From Adhaeribacter aerolatus (GTDB lineage Bacteria; Bacteroidota; Bacteroidia; Cytophagales; Hymenobacteraceae): 50,770 nt of DNA. Each line of letters starts with the position of its first letter. The first letter of the stretch is position 1. Below, piece after piece: positions 1 to 9,594 of this stretch. The notes beneath the pieces were generated by a model. The model was not told the origin of the DNA. It searched no databases and saw nothing but the letters and a program-made list of their open reading frames with translations. The stretch spans positions 1 through 50,770 of the forward strand of contig NZ_BJYS01000051.1 of the NCBI RefSeq assembly GCF_007991635.1, given 5' to 3'. The position numbers were made by a program, and so were the translations under genes.

Positions 1-170
1 TCCTGATTAGGAAATATTATGTTTCTAGCTTTTTATAAGTTCTTAACTGAATAATTATATCTTTTTATTTAGGCTTATCCTAATCTGAATTAATTCTCAT
101 TTATTGAAAGCATTATATCATTTTAAATTTCATTAGGCTGAAAACAGCAGAAATGAATTTATGGGCATGT

Positions 171-1562
171 TTAAAGTTTAGCTGCTTCGGGTTTTTCGGG
201 ATATTGGCCCTGATCGTTGGTTTGCTTTATCCAATTTTCCAGAATGCCCCGCATTTTCTTCAAGGTTGCCTGATGTTTGGCTGATGCCGCCAGATTATTT
301 AGTTCGTAAGGGTCGTTTACAATGTCGTAAAGCTCTTCGGCGGGCTTGGTGGGCGCTGCAAACAACGCCTGAGCCGGGGTAAGTTTACCCTGCGCGTGCA
401 ATTCTTTCAGCAAATTCCACATGGGGTACTGGGTTTCTTTGTATTTATTGGGTTGCATGTACGGCCGCTCGGGATAATAATTTTTAATGTACTTAAATTG
501 CTTATCGCGCACTGCCCGCATTTTATCCACGGTTTCGTCCATGCGGTCGCGGGCGCCAATTACAAAAGCACGTTTTTTAGCTTCCGGACCCAGCATTACC
601 TGGCCTTCCAAATATTTAGGTGGCGTTATGCCGGCCACCCGCAAAATAGTAGCCGAAACATCAATGGCACTAATTAAATCGGTATTGGTTTGTCCAGGTT
701 TTAACTGGCCGGGCCATTTCATAATAAGCGGTATATGCAGGCCGCCATCGTATAAAAATTGCTTGTCGCGGATGTGGCAGCGGCCGTTATCGCCGGAAAA
801 TATCACCAGCGTATTCTCTGCAATGCCTTCGTCTTGCAGGCGCTGCAACACCTTGCCTACAAAAGAATCTACTAGCTGAATAGATTCCAGGTACGTAGCC
901 CAATCTTCGCGGGCTACCGGGTGGTTCGGATAAAAAGGGGGCAAAACTACTTTTGCCGGATCAATCTGGGGTGGGTGCTGTTGTACGGTGGTAGCCCAGG
1001 CTTTGCCGCGGTGCGATTCGTCCATGTTCATCTGGGCATAAAAGGGCTGACCCGGCTGGCGCTCTTTCCAATCGTTGCCATCAAAAACCGGATTTACCGG
1101 ATTGAAATTAAAATCGGTTTTTAAGGGGCTCTGTACGCCCGGCGCCGGATTTTTGGCCAGTACGGTATAATAACCGGCCTGCCGCAAATATTCAGTAATG
1201 GGCTTTACCGGTTCGGGCAGTCTATAACCATCTTTGCGGTGGCTCCGGTGGTTGTGTGCGCCAATAGTAGTTTGGTACATGCCGGTAATCAGAGCCGAGC
1301 GGCTGGGAGAACAAACCGGCGCTGTGGTAAAGGCATTCGTGTACCGTATACCGTCTTTGGCCATTTTATCGAGGTTGGGCGTTTTAATGACCGGGGTACC
1401 GTAACAGGCCAAATCGGTGGAAATATCTTCGGATAAGATCCAGATTATATTTGGCTTTTGCTGATAAATATTTTTTGCCTGCGACCAACCCTGCCTGCTA
1501 CCGCCGATTAACAAAAACAGAAATAAAGATAAAACCTTTAAAGTAGGAAGAGGCTGGGGCAT
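171..1562 (-). CDS. Exported sulfatase (heparan N-sulfatase-like)
   Basis: Formylglycine-dependent type I sulfatase of 463 residues, expected to hydrolyse sulfate esters or N-sulfates on a glycan in the periplasm or at the cell surface. An N-terminal signal peptide covers about residues 1-28. The maturation motif C84-S-P-S-R88 (C-x-P-S-R) is present, with the usual LITG run after it. Likely metal ligands lie in SEDIS (residues 44-48) and in the later SGDNGR motif. The C-terminal third (PAEELYD, DPYELNNLA) closely resembles the sulfatase ending at 7863, so the two are paralogs, most like the heparan N-sulfatase (SGSH) group; the substrate is an inference. It lies 101 bp downstream of the next sulfatase and is probably cotranscribed with it. 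No formylglycine-generating enzyme is visible in the window. Confidence 0.93.
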   Translation of the reverse strand: MPQPLPTLKVLSLFLFLLIGGSRQGWSQAKNIYQQKPNIIWILSEDISTDLACYGTPVIKTPNLDKMAKDGIRYTNAFTTAPVCSPSRSALITGMYQTTIGAHNHRSHRKDGYRLPEPVKPITEYLRQAGYYTVLAKNPAPGVQSPLKTDFNFNPVNPVFDGNDWKERQPGQPFYAQMNMDESHRGKAWATTVQQHPPQIDPAKVVLPPFYPNHPVAREDWATYLESIQLVDSFVGKVLQRLQDEGIAENTLVIFSGDNGRCHIRDKQFLYDGGLHIPLIMKWPGQLKPGQTNTDLISAIDVSATILRVAGITPPKYLEGQVMLGPEAKKRAFVIGARDRMDETVDKMRAVRDKQFKYIKNYYPERPYMQPNKYKETQYPMWNLLKELHAQGKLTPAQALFAAPTKPAEELYDIVNDPYELNNLAASAKHQATLKKMRGILENWIKQTNDQGQYPEKPEAAKL

Positions 1563-1663
1563 TAGTTTTGGAATAAAATTGTAAAATTCTGGATAAGTTT
1601 TGGCAGTGGTAAAGTGGTGCAGAAATTAAAAATTCCGTATCGGTAACGCTTCACCCGCTGTGT

Positions 1664-3280
1664 TTAATTAGGCTTCTTCTCAAAATCAGATTCCTGTACC
1701 CATCCGGCTTTTACCGCCTCCCCTTTGGTATAACGTTCGTAGAAATTACGCACTTTGGGTTCTGAATACAAATATTTATCAAACACAGAACCTTTGCCGG
1801 CCATCCTGGGGTCCTGTTGACTTTTCAGTTCCTGCTCCATTTGAGTATGTAGGCTTTCCTTTATCTGGCTATAATTTTTATCGGCTGCTAAATTGGTCAG
1901 GCAGTACGGGTCTTTGGTTATTCTGTAAAGTTCCTCGGCCGGCCTTTTGCCAAAAGCTAAATCCCAGGTCCGGGTGTCACCACCATTTCTTTTGGCTTTC
2001 AGAATTTCGGTTTTGGTAGGCCCGCCGTCGGTATCGAGGTAACCAGTTTCGGGGTTACCGGTGGGCCAGCGCTCCGGCTCGTAGTTACGAACGTAATAAT
2101 AATCGCCTTTCACTATTCCTCTTACCGGGTAGCCTTCGTCGTGGGGACGGCCCACGTCATTCCGTTCCCGGCCCAGCAGCACATGATCCCGACTGGTATC
2201 TACCTGACCGGCTTTATTAGAAGCAAAGATGGGCTGCAACGATTTTCCCTGCATGGGCTGCATATTAGCGGCATTGGTTTTCAGGCCGGCTAGTTCTAAA
2301 AAAGTAGGGGCAAAATCAACAAAACTCACATAATCCTGAATTTTCCGGCCGGGGTTTTTAATGCCGTTCTTCCACATAATGGCCAAGGGCAAGTGGTTGG
2401 CAAATTCATAAATATGCCCTTTTACCCGCGGAAATGGCATGCCGTTATCCGAAGTAACCACCACAATGGTATTTTCCAGTTCACCGCGCTTTTCCAATAA
2501 TTCCAGCATCTGGCCGATATGCTGGTCGTAATATTCAACCTCGTAAGCATAGTCCAGCACGTCGTTTCTAACGGTTTCATTATCAGGCCAGAAGGCCGGC
2601 AGGTTATTTACATCGGATAATTTCTTTTTGCCCAGCGTTATGCCGGTTCCGTAGGCATACGCCCGGTGCGGTTCGTGCCCGCCGTACCAGAAGCAAAAAG
2701 GTTGGTCTTTGGGCTTTTTATCCAGAAAGGCGGCAAGGTTAGCCGTATAATTCACCGGCGAAATGGCTTTGGTGGGGGCTGCTATTTTTATTTCGTTGTA
2801 AGCCGGACCGGTGAGTTGCCGGGGTTTGCCGTTCACCTGGCCGGGATCGCCGGGCGACCAGCCCTTACCGGTAAATCCCACCTGGTAACCATTTTTACCC
2901 AAGGCTTCAACAAAGGAGGTAAATTTGGCTGGCCAGAAGGGCGAATGGTTGCCGGCTTCTTCCAACTGCCACAAATTACGCCCGGTCAGGATCATGGCCC
3001 TTGACGGCGCGCATTTGGGGTTAGGCGTATAGGCGTTGGCGAACAACAAACCCTCCCGGGCAATGCGGTCGAAATTCGGGGTTTTTACATAATTGGTCAT
3101 GCCGTAAGCACTCATGTGCTGCAGCGAAGCATCATCGGCAATACAGAATAAAATATTAGGTCGTTTAGCAACCTGTTTGGCAGGCGTTGTTTGCTGCTTA
3201 TTTTTTAACTGCCAGGCGGCTAAAACCGGAATAAGTAAAACCAGCCAGAATAATCGCTTATAAAAATATTTGTACCGCAT
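1664..3280 (-). CDS. Exported sulfatase (arylsulfatase-like)
   Basis: Type I sulfatase of 538 residues from the chosen start at 3280. An upstream in-frame ATG at 3322 would add 14 polar residues ahead of a clear signal sequence (MRYKYFYKRLFWLVLLIPVL), so the internal start is preferred. The N-terminal metal pair sits in CIADDAS. The formylglycine motif is C90-A-P-S-R94, which still fits C-x-P-S-R although alanine replaces the serine seen in its two neighbours. A second metal site is likely at SDNGMPFPR. It is clearly more distant from the other two sulfatases than they are from each other, and probably belongs to a different sulfatase subfamily with a different linkage specificity. Transcribed toward the 171-1562 sulfatase and divergently from the PhoD-like gene. 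Confidence 0.92.
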   Translation of the reverse strand: MRYKYFYKRLFWLVLLIPVLAAWQLKNKQQTTPAKQVAKRPNILFCIADDASLQHMSAYGMTNYVKTPNFDRIAREGLLFANAYTPNPKCAPSRAMILTGRNLWQLEEAGNHSPFWPAKFTSFVEALGKNGYQVGFTGKGWSPGDPGQVNGKPRQLTGPAYNEIKIAAPTKAISPVNYTANLAAFLDKKPKDQPFCFWYGGHEPHRAYAYGTGITLGKKKLSDVNNLPAFWPDNETVRNDVLDYAYEVEYYDQHIGQMLELLEKRGELENTIVVVTSDNGMPFPRVKGHIYEFANHLPLAIMWKNGIKNPGRKIQDYVSFVDFAPTFLELAGLKTNAANMQPMQGKSLQPIFASNKAGQVDTSRDHVLLGRERNDVGRPHDEGYPVRGIVKGDYYYVRNYEPERWPTGNPETGYLDTDGGPTKTEILKAKRNGGDTRTWDLAFGKRPAEELYRITKDPYCLTNLAADKNYSQIKESLHTQMEQELKSQQDPRMAGKGSVFDKYLYSEPKVRNFYERYTKGEAVKAGWVQESDFEKKPN

Positions 3281-3651
3281 ATAATGTTGATTATTAATTC
3301 TTTTATCTCCCCTTAAAGCCATTATGGGTGTCTTTCTTTCATAAACAGGCGCAACGTCTGATTCTCATCATGAAGCTAAAAATAATATCCTACTTTAACT
3401 GGGCAGTGGCTAAAGTCAGGTGTGCTAAAAAATCTCTTTACCTAAAGCTGGCTGTAGCCTTTTAAAATCGTGCTATAACTTAAGGTCTGCCGGCGTTTAC
3501 CAGATTTTTTTAGCCAGATTTTATAACCCGACTGATTAGGTTTTTATTAGTGCTTTGTTTGTGTAATATAGCCAACCAAATCCGGTCAAGAACTTGTCCG
3601 GTTAGCGGCTTGCAGGAGCATGCTCTACCCAAAAATCCAATATATATTTCT
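3281..3651. other. Divergent intergenic region, sulfatase / PhoD-like gene
   Basis: This 371-bp non-coding stretch separates two divergent starts, so it should hold the promoters of both the minus-strand sulfatase pair and the plus-strand phosphatase. I found no convincing Bacteroidota promoter (TTG plus TAnnTTTG) on either strand and no long inverted repeat. An in-frame ATG at 3550 could extend the phosphatase by 34 residues, but those residues are cysteine-rich and precede a proper Tat signal, so I treat them as non-coding. Confidence 0.5.
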
Positions 3652-6201
3652 ATGACGCAACGACAAAGACGCAGCTTTTTTAAAAAATTAGGATTGGGCC
3701 TGGCTACTTTCGTTTTTCCTGGTCCGGGATTTTCAAAAGGTATTTCGGATAGCCTATTTAGAGGGTCGCTTGGCAAATATAACCAGAGCGATTTCCGGGA
3801 TGATTTTGCCGGCACCAACGACCGGGTTTGGATTGGCGAGAAATATTGGGCTATTCCAATGGAAGACTGGCAGATAAAAGGCGGCCGTCTGGAATTTACC
3901 GGTCAGCAAAAAATGGCGCGGGTAAACCTGCTTACTTCGGTTATTCAGAGTGGCACCGGCGAATTTACCTTAACGGTAGAGGCCGGCTTGCTGGCAGAAA
4001 AGACCAATTCGGCTAAACCCGGTACGGCCGGCTTCTCGGTGGGCATTACCGACGAACTGGATCCGGATGTTAAAGCCGCCTGCTATTATGGTAAAGGCAT
4101 CAATGCCGGCGTATCCACCCAAGGCAACCTGTTTATAGGCGAACAAACTACGATCCTACCTAAAAATTTCGATTACGCGGCCTTTACGTTAAACTTAAAA
4201 GGCAACCGCTCCGGTAATACAACTAAATTAATCTTATTCTGCCGGGATAAAAGCGGCAAGTCTGCGCAACTCACGGCTACGGAACAGGCGGATATTCCGG
4301 GCTTGGTAGCCCTGGTTAATAATTTTGAATCGGGTGGCGGCGCCGGCTTCTGGTTCCGGAACTTAGCGTTAAATGGCTCCAAAATAGGTTCTAAACCGGA
4401 AAATAGCTTTGGTCCCATTTTGTGGGCCATGCACACGCTGTCTAAAGGCACCCTGCAACTCACAGCCCAAATGCCGCCCCTGGGCAAGCAGGACAGCCGG
4501 GAGGTGGAACTGCATTTACAAAAAAACAGCCAGTGGGAAAAAGTACAGACCCAACCCATAGACGATATGGCTTGCGTAGCCCAGTTTCAAGTTACCGGCT
4601 GGGATGCCGCCCGGGAAGTTCCCTACCGGTTGGTTTACAAAAATAAAGGCACCGACTATACTTATGCCGGTATTATCCGGCCGGAACCGCAGAACCGACC
4701 TCTAAAATTTGGCGGCTTAACTTGTCAGGAATGGTCGGGCTTTCCCTACAGCCCGGTGGCTAAAAACCTGGAGAAACATAATCCTGATATTCTTTACTTC
4801 TCCGGCGACCAGTTGTATGAAGGAAATGGCGGTTACCCAATTAAAAGAAAACCCGAAACGATGGCTATTTTAAGCTATTTAGGAAAATGGTATATGTTTG
4901 GTTGGGCCTTCCGAGAGGCTATGCGTGACCGGCCTACCATCTGCACCCCCGATGACCATGATGTATTCCATGGTAATTTGTGGGGAGAGGGCGGAAAATC
5001 TATTCCTTTTGAGCGGTGGGAAAATGTAAAGGATGCTTATGGTGGTTATGTACAAACGCCCAATATGGTAAATGTGGTGGCCAGAACCCAATGCGGGCAT
5101 TTGCCTGCTCCTTATCATCCCGAACCATTGCCTTCAGGTATTACCCCCTGGTACACCGACTTGGTTTACGGCAAGGTCAGCTTTGCTGTAATCAGCGACC
5201 GCATGTTTAAATCCGGACCGGACCAAGTTCGGAAAGGAACTGGTCGATTGGATCATTTAAAAGAGCCTTTAACCAACAAAGATCAGTTGGAAGCGCCGCA
5301 CTTGCAAATGCTCGGCGACCGCCAGATGCATTTTCTGACGAATTGGGTGGAGGACTGGCAGGGCGCCGACATGAAAGTATTACTTTCCCAAACCCTTTTC
5401 TGTAATGTTGGCACCCATCATGGTCCGGACAAAATGTTTCTCTACGGCGATATGGATTCCGGGGGCTGGCCCAAGCAAAAGCGCGATGAAGTACTCCGTT
5501 TAGTTCGCAAAAGCTATGCATTTCATATTAACGGCGACCAACACCTGCCCTTTATGGTGCAATACAGCTTGGACCAACCGCGCGATGCCGGTTGGACTTT
5601 TTGTACCCCGGCCATTTCAACGGGCTATATTCGCTGGGGCGAACCCGACACTGTGAAGGTTCCTTTTACCCAACGGCCCGCGCACGGACTCCCTAACACC
5701 GGGCTGTACCCGGATGGCTTTGGCAACCTAAATTATATTTATGCGGTAGGCAATCCAGTAGATAATTTCGCGAATAAAAACCGGTATATCCGGGCGCAGA
5801 ACAAAGCTTCGGGTTTTGGCCTGATAACTTTCGACACCAGTGCCAGGACCATAAAAATGGAGGCTTTCCGTTTCCTGGCTGATAAAGATAAACCTACCGC
5901 TAATGATACATTCCCAGGCTGGCCTTTAACCATCAATCAAACCGACAATGATGGCCGCCAGGCAAAAGCCTTTCTGCCTCGCCTGGAGTTAAACAAACCC
6001 AACCAGGTGATTAAGATTTATAAAGACCAGAGTAAAGAACTGGTGAATGTGCTGCGCGTTAAAGAAATCCAATACCAACCAGCGGTCTTCGAGCCCGGGG
6101 TGTACACGATAGTAGTAGGAGAAGGAACCGCAATAAAAGAATTTAAAGGAATAAAAGCTTCGGCCAAAACACCGAAAAAAAGTATAAAAGTAACTGTTTA
6201 G
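3652..6201 (+). CDS. Tat-exported PhoD-like metallophosphatase
   Basis: Large secreted metallophosphatase of 849 residues from the chosen start at 3652. That start gives MTQRQRRSFFKKLGLG, a twin-arginine (RRxFxK) Tat signal as expected for PhoD-like enzymes, which fold with metal before export. Residues about 45-240 look like a beta-sandwich (laminin-G/concanavalin-like) module beginning FRDDFAG, and about 250-360 resembles a second beta domain. The catalytic region from about 365 to 720 contains GDQ (385-387), DDHD (434-437) and NGDQH (627-631), the metal-binding blocks of PhoD-like phosphatases/phosphodiesterases. It lies between minus-strand sulfatases, suggesting it removes or cleaves phosphate from the same sulfated polymer; that role and the substrate are inferred. 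The N-terminal extension makes it clearly longer than classical PhoD. Confidence 0.87.
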   Translation: MTQRQRRSFFKKLGLGLATFVFPGPGFSKGISDSLFRGSLGKYNQSDFRDDFAGTNDRVWIGEKYWAIPMEDWQIKGGRLEFTGQQKMARVNLLTSVIQSGTGEFTLTVEAGLLAEKTNSAKPGTAGFSVGITDELDPDVKAACYYGKGINAGVSTQGNLFIGEQTTILPKNFDYAAFTLNLKGNRSGNTTKLILFCRDKSGKSAQLTATEQADIPGLVALVNNFESGGGAGFWFRNLALNGSKIGSKPENSFGPILWAMHTLSKGTLQLTAQMPPLGKQDSREVELHLQKNSQWEKVQTQPIDDMACVAQFQVTGWDAAREVPYRLVYKNKGTDYTYAGIIRPEPQNRPLKFGGLTCQEWSGFPYSPVAKNLEKHNPDILYFSGDQLYEGNGGYPIKRKPETMAILSYLGKWYMFGWAFREAMRDRPTICTPDDHDVFHGNLWGEGGKSIPFERWENVKDAYGGYVQTPNMVNVVARTQCGHLPAPYHPEPLPSGITPWYTDLVYGKVSFAVISDRMFKSGPDQVRKGTGRLDHLKEPLTNKDQLEAPHLQMLGDRQMHFLTNWVEDWQGADMKVLLSQTLFCNVGTHHGPDKMFLYGDMDSGGWPKQKRDEVLRLVRKSYAFHINGDQHLPFMVQYSLDQPRDAGWTFCTPAISTGYIRWGEPDTVKVPFTQRPAHGLPNTGLYPDGFGNLNYIYAVGNPVDNFANKNRYIRAQNKASGFGLITFDTSARTIKMEAFRFLADKDKPTANDTFPGWPLTINQTDNDGRQAKAFLPRLELNKPNQVIKIYKDQSKELVNVLRVKEIQYQPAVFEPGVYTIVVGEGTAIKEFKGIKASAKTPKKSIKVTV

Positions 6202-6375
6202 ATATAGTTTAGCAGCTCATAGGAACGTGGCACCAGTAGCTCCTGGATGCCAGTTTCCTATAAGTTGGGCTTTTGCGCACTTCAATTAAACCACTGGCCA
6301 AAATATACGACAGCAGTACCAGTTTTTTTTGAGTGTAACCTAGCTGGTCTTAAGCAAACTTTATTAGCTAAAGCC

Positions 6376-7863
6376 TTAATTTTTGGCTTGCTCCGGCTTG
6401 GTAGGCACAAGTTGTTTTTCCCAGTAGTGCAGAAATTCTTCGTCGGAGATGGTTGGACTGAGTCCTTTTTTCTCCATTTCGGTTTTAAACTTGTCTTTCA
6501 TTAAATCTATGGCATAGCTAACCTCCGTGGGGTATTCCGGGTAAGGACCTTTGTCGGCCGTAGCTATCCACTTATCCAACTGCCCCCGTAGCTCTTTTAA
6601 TTTCGACTGGTAAGCAGCCTGATCGGCCAGGTTATGCAGCTCATAGGGGTCTTTTTTGAGATCATAGAGTTCTTCGGCCGGACGATTGGGCGCCATAAAC
6701 CTAGCTTGATCGGGTGTAAGCTTTCCTTGCCGCTGCAGGACTTGCAGCAGGGTAAGTACCGGGTATTCCCACTTTTTATAGGCATTAAACTGGGTGTAGG
6801 GCCGCTCCGGGTAAAAATTGCGGATGTACTTAAAGTCTTTGGTTCTTACAGCCCTGATTCGGTCCAAGGTCTCGTCACAACGGTCGCGGGCGGCAAAGGC
6901 ATACTGCCGGGCCGGCGCTGTTTTGCCTAGAAAGTCTTGTCCCTGCATATAAGCAGGAGTTTTAATATCTGCTAGTTGCAAAGCGGTTGCCGCTAAATCA
7001 ATATTACTAATCAGCCGATCGCTGGTAGTGCCGGCTGACAGATGCCCAGGCCAGCGGACAATAAGAGGTGTATTAATGCCGCCTTCATAGAGAAATTGCT
7101 TTCCCCGCACGTGAGGCCGGCCATGGTCGCCGAAAAAGAAAACGACTGTATTGTCCGCTAGTCCATCCTGCCGAAGTCTTTCCAGAATAGTGCCCACCTG
7201 CTGATCTAACAATTGAACCGTTTCCAGGTACAATGCCCAATCCTGCCGGGCTACCGGATGGTTCGGATAATAAGGTGGCAACACTACTTTATTTGCATCT
7301 ATGGGATGCGCCGGATCGCGTTTAAAAGGCCGGTGGGCGTAAGTCAGATGAACCTGGGCAAAGAAAGGTTGATCCTTACCTCGTTGCCGCCAATCGAAAC
7401 CCGCATACAGCTTCTTGGGTTCATGTTCAAAATTATAACCAGTATAATGCGGCCCCGACATCTGCACGCCCCCGGTATTGGCCACGAAGTAGCCTGCATG
7501 ACGGAAATATTCAGTTACCGGTACTACCGGAGCGGGTAAAGTAGTTTTATTTTTGGGAAACTGATTATGGGAATTAATGCTTACAGAATACATGCCCGTA
7601 ATCAAAGCCGACCGGCTGGGCGAACACACGGCCCCCACCGTAATAAAATTCCGGTACATAACTCCTGCTTTAGCCAGCCGGTCCAGATTAGGGGTATATA
7701 CCAATTTATTACCGTAGCAACCTAAGTCCGGACTAATATCGTTGGCCACAATCCATAATATATTCGGACGAGTTGCAGGTGCAGGACGAGACTGCCCGGT
7801 TACTTCCACAACAGGCAACCAACAGCAAACCCAGAATACCCAAAGCAAAACTATATTTTTCAT
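6376..7863 (-). CDS. Exported sulfatase (heparan N-sulfatase-like)
   Basis: Type I sulfatase of 495 residues. The start at 7863 is chosen over an in-frame ATG at 7884 because it opens directly onto a signal peptide (MKNIVLLWVFWVCCWLP, likely cleaved after VTGQ). The formylglycine motif is C80-S-P-S-R84, followed by SALITGMYSVSINSHNQ. Probable metal ligands are in VANDIS (39-44) and GDHGRPH. It is a paralog of the 171-1562 protein throughout (shared PAEELYD, DPYEL and YPNHPVARQDW segments) but carries about 40 extra C-terminal residues. It is the first enzyme gene downstream of susD, separated by 192 bp containing a strong hairpin. It converges with the PhoD-like gene, with a 174-bp spacer. 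Confidence 0.93.
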   Translation of the reverse strand: MKNIVLLWVFWVCCWLPVVEVTGQSRPAPATRPNILWIVANDISPDLGCYGNKLVYTPNLDRLAKAGVMYRNFITVGAVCSPSRSALITGMYSVSINSHNQFPKNKTTLPAPVVPVTEYFRHAGYFVANTGGVQMSGPHYTGYNFEHEPKKLYAGFDWRQRGKDQPFFAQVHLTYAHRPFKRDPAHPIDANKVVLPPYYPNHPVARQDWALYLETVQLLDQQVGTILERLRQDGLADNTVVFFFGDHGRPHVRGKQFLYEGGINTPLIVRWPGHLSAGTTSDRLISNIDLAATALQLADIKTPAYMQGQDFLGKTAPARQYAFAARDRCDETLDRIRAVRTKDFKYIRNFYPERPYTQFNAYKKWEYPVLTLLQVLQRQGKLTPDQARFMAPNRPAEELYDLKKDPYELHNLADQAAYQSKLKELRGQLDKWIATADKGPYPEYPTEVSYAIDLMKDKFKTEMEKKGLSPTISDEEFLHYWEKQLVPTKPEQAKN

Positions 7864-8002
7864 ACCTGGTTTATATAAAAACATATTATTTCAAAGGCGA
7901 TTTCGGTTTTCGATTAGATGTAAGCTGCCTAATTACATGATTATTTACTTGGGCGGGCACACTTAACTTTGGGTATAGACTTTATTTCTAAAATGCACCA
8001 GC

Positions 8003-8034
8003 CCGGTAGCAGCTTTACTGAATGCTGCTACCGG
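8003..8034 (-). terminator. Hairpin between susD and sulfatase gene
   Basis: A perfect 11-bp inverted repeat (CCGGTAGCAGC at 8003-8013, complement at 8024-8034) with a 10-base loop lies 22 bases past the susD stop codon. On the minus strand no immediate T-run follows, so it may be a processing/stability hairpin or a partial attenuator separating high-level susCD mRNA from the downstream sulfatase rather than a complete intrinsic terminator. Confidence 0.5.
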
Positions 8035-8055
8035 ATTGATGTTGTATGATTCTGA

Positions 8056-9576
8056 TTAATATTTAGGGTTCTGCACGAGTTTGGTGTTGTTTAACTCGGG
8101 CAAAGGAATGGGTAATATTTCGTTTTTACCGGCTTCAAATCCCATTGGTGCCAGAACCGTAGCTGCTTTTCCCGTACGTACCAGGTCATACCAGCGGTGG
8201 CCTTCAGTTGCTAATTCTAAACGGCGCTCCTGATGAATATTATCCAGGGTGGCTGCTACCGGCTTCAACCCGACGCGTGCCCGCACGGCATTTAACAAGG
8301 CGGCGGCCCTGGCCATATCGCCCCCGCCTTCTACCAGCGCTTCTGCTTCCATTAAGTACGTATCGGCTAACCGCATCTCTATATAGTTTTGCGGGTAATT
8401 TAACGTAGCCGCACCGGCACCGGTACTCTTAAAGCTTTGCAACGGGGCATATTTCTGTACAAAATGGCCGGTGTTCATGTAACCGGGCACATACGTTGCT
8501 TTGCCAATTCTCACCAGGCTATCCACATCGGCAATAGTAGCTTTAAACCGCGGATCGTGGTACAGGGCATTGTATAATTCGGGCGTTATCGGGCACCCGC
8601 CCCAGGTCGAATAATACAAAGGGCCATTATAACTTCTGGGGCCAAACATGGTACTGGCAATTAAACCTTCTACTTTAGAAGTATTGCCCCAGTTAGAAGC
8701 AGCAATGGCGGTATGCCCGATTTCCAGGATAGACTCGCTGTGAAATTGGTTATCAGGCCGGAAGATGTCGGCAAAATTTGGCAGTAAACGATACCCGTAT
8801 TTACTCGTTCCGCCCGGGGTCCCGTTTACTTCAGCTAATTGCTGGACGGCTTCTTTCCATTTCTTTTCATAAATATACACTTTACCCAGTAAAGCTTGCG
8901 CCGCTCCTTTGGTAATGCGGCCACCTTCGGTGGCCGCCGGAACCGTATTAGGCAGGTTAACTTCGGCAATAGCCTCCTGTAAATCTTTTTCTATCTGGGT
9001 GTAAACCGCTTCCGGGGCGGCCTGTTCTACCTGGTATATTTCATCGGTTGATAGGGGCGTGATAATTAAAGGTACGTTCCGGAATAACCGTACTAAATCG
9101 AAATAATAGTAAGCCCGTAAAGCCTTTGCTTCGGCGATATACCGCTTTTTGGTCCCTTCATCTAATCCGGAAATATTGCCTTCCAACTTCGAAATGATGG
9201 TATTGACCCGCGACACGCCGGTAAAATTCCTTTGCCAGAAGCCCAACTGCGGCCCGTTGGCCGGGTCGAGTAAGTTAAAATTATTCATGGTTTGTAAATA
9301 CCACACATCCGAAGAACTCCCCCCGCCACCGTAAGCTTCATCGGAGGCGGCTACCAGGCAGGCAAAGTTAGCGTAGCCCGATGCGACATCGCCTTCCCAT
9401 CCCAAAGGGTCATAGGCGGCCACCAGGCCGTTAAAGACTTCAGCCGCATTTTTAAAATAGTTAGATTCTATTTGGGTGGCGCGTGGATCCACTTCTAAAA
9501 AATCTTCCTGGCACGAACTAAGAGCTCCCATGCCCAATATCAGCGCTGCTATATAGCTTATCTGTATCTTTTTCAT
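8056..9576 (-). CDS. susD: SusD/RagB family glycan-binding lipoprotein
   Basis: Surface nutrient-binding lipoprotein of 506 residues that pairs with the SusC channel to capture oligosaccharide. The signal peptide ends in a lipobox (ALSSC, C22) followed by QEDF, an acidic stretch of the kind associated with surface export of Bacteroidota lipoproteins. The N-terminal FLEVDPRATQ and the C-terminal block RRLELATEGHRWYDLVRTG are family hallmarks, and the protein ends in the typical LVQNPKY. It lies 18 bp downstream of susC on the same strand, certainly in one operon. The ligand is unknown; the neighbouring sulfatases suggest a sulfated glycan. Confidence 0.96.
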   Translation of the reverse strand: MKKIQISYIAALILGMGALSSCQEDFLEVDPRATQIESNYFKNAAEVFNGLVAAYDPLGWEGDVASGYANFACLVAASDEAYGGGGSSSDVWYLQTMNNFNLLDPANGPQLGFWQRNFTGVSRVNTIISKLEGNISGLDEGTKKRYIAEAKALRAYYYFDLVRLFRNVPLIITPLSTDEIYQVEQAAPEAVYTQIEKDLQEAIAEVNLPNTVPAATEGGRITKGAAQALLGKVYIYEKKWKEAVQQLAEVNGTPGGTSKYGYRLLPNFADIFRPDNQFHSESILEIGHTAIAASNWGNTSKVEGLIASTMFGPRSYNGPLYYSTWGGCPITPELYNALYHDPRFKATIADVDSLVRIGKATYVPGYMNTGHFVQKYAPLQSFKSTGAGAATLNYPQNYIEMRLADTYLMEAEALVEGGGDMARAAALLNAVRARVGLKPVAATLDNIHQERRLELATEGHRWYDLVRTGKAATVLAPMGFEAGKNEILPIPLPELNNTKLVQNPKY

Positions 9577-9594
9577 TTTAATTTGCTGTTGATT

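Noticed and set aside
3550-3651. Upstream start of the PhoD-like gene at 3550
   Set aside because: The extra 34 residues precede and would bury a clear twin-arginine signal peptide starting at 3652.
6229-6251. Hairpin GGCACCAG/CTGGATGCC after the PhoD-like gene
   Set aside because: The stem has a bulge and no T-run on either strand, so it is not convincing as a terminator.
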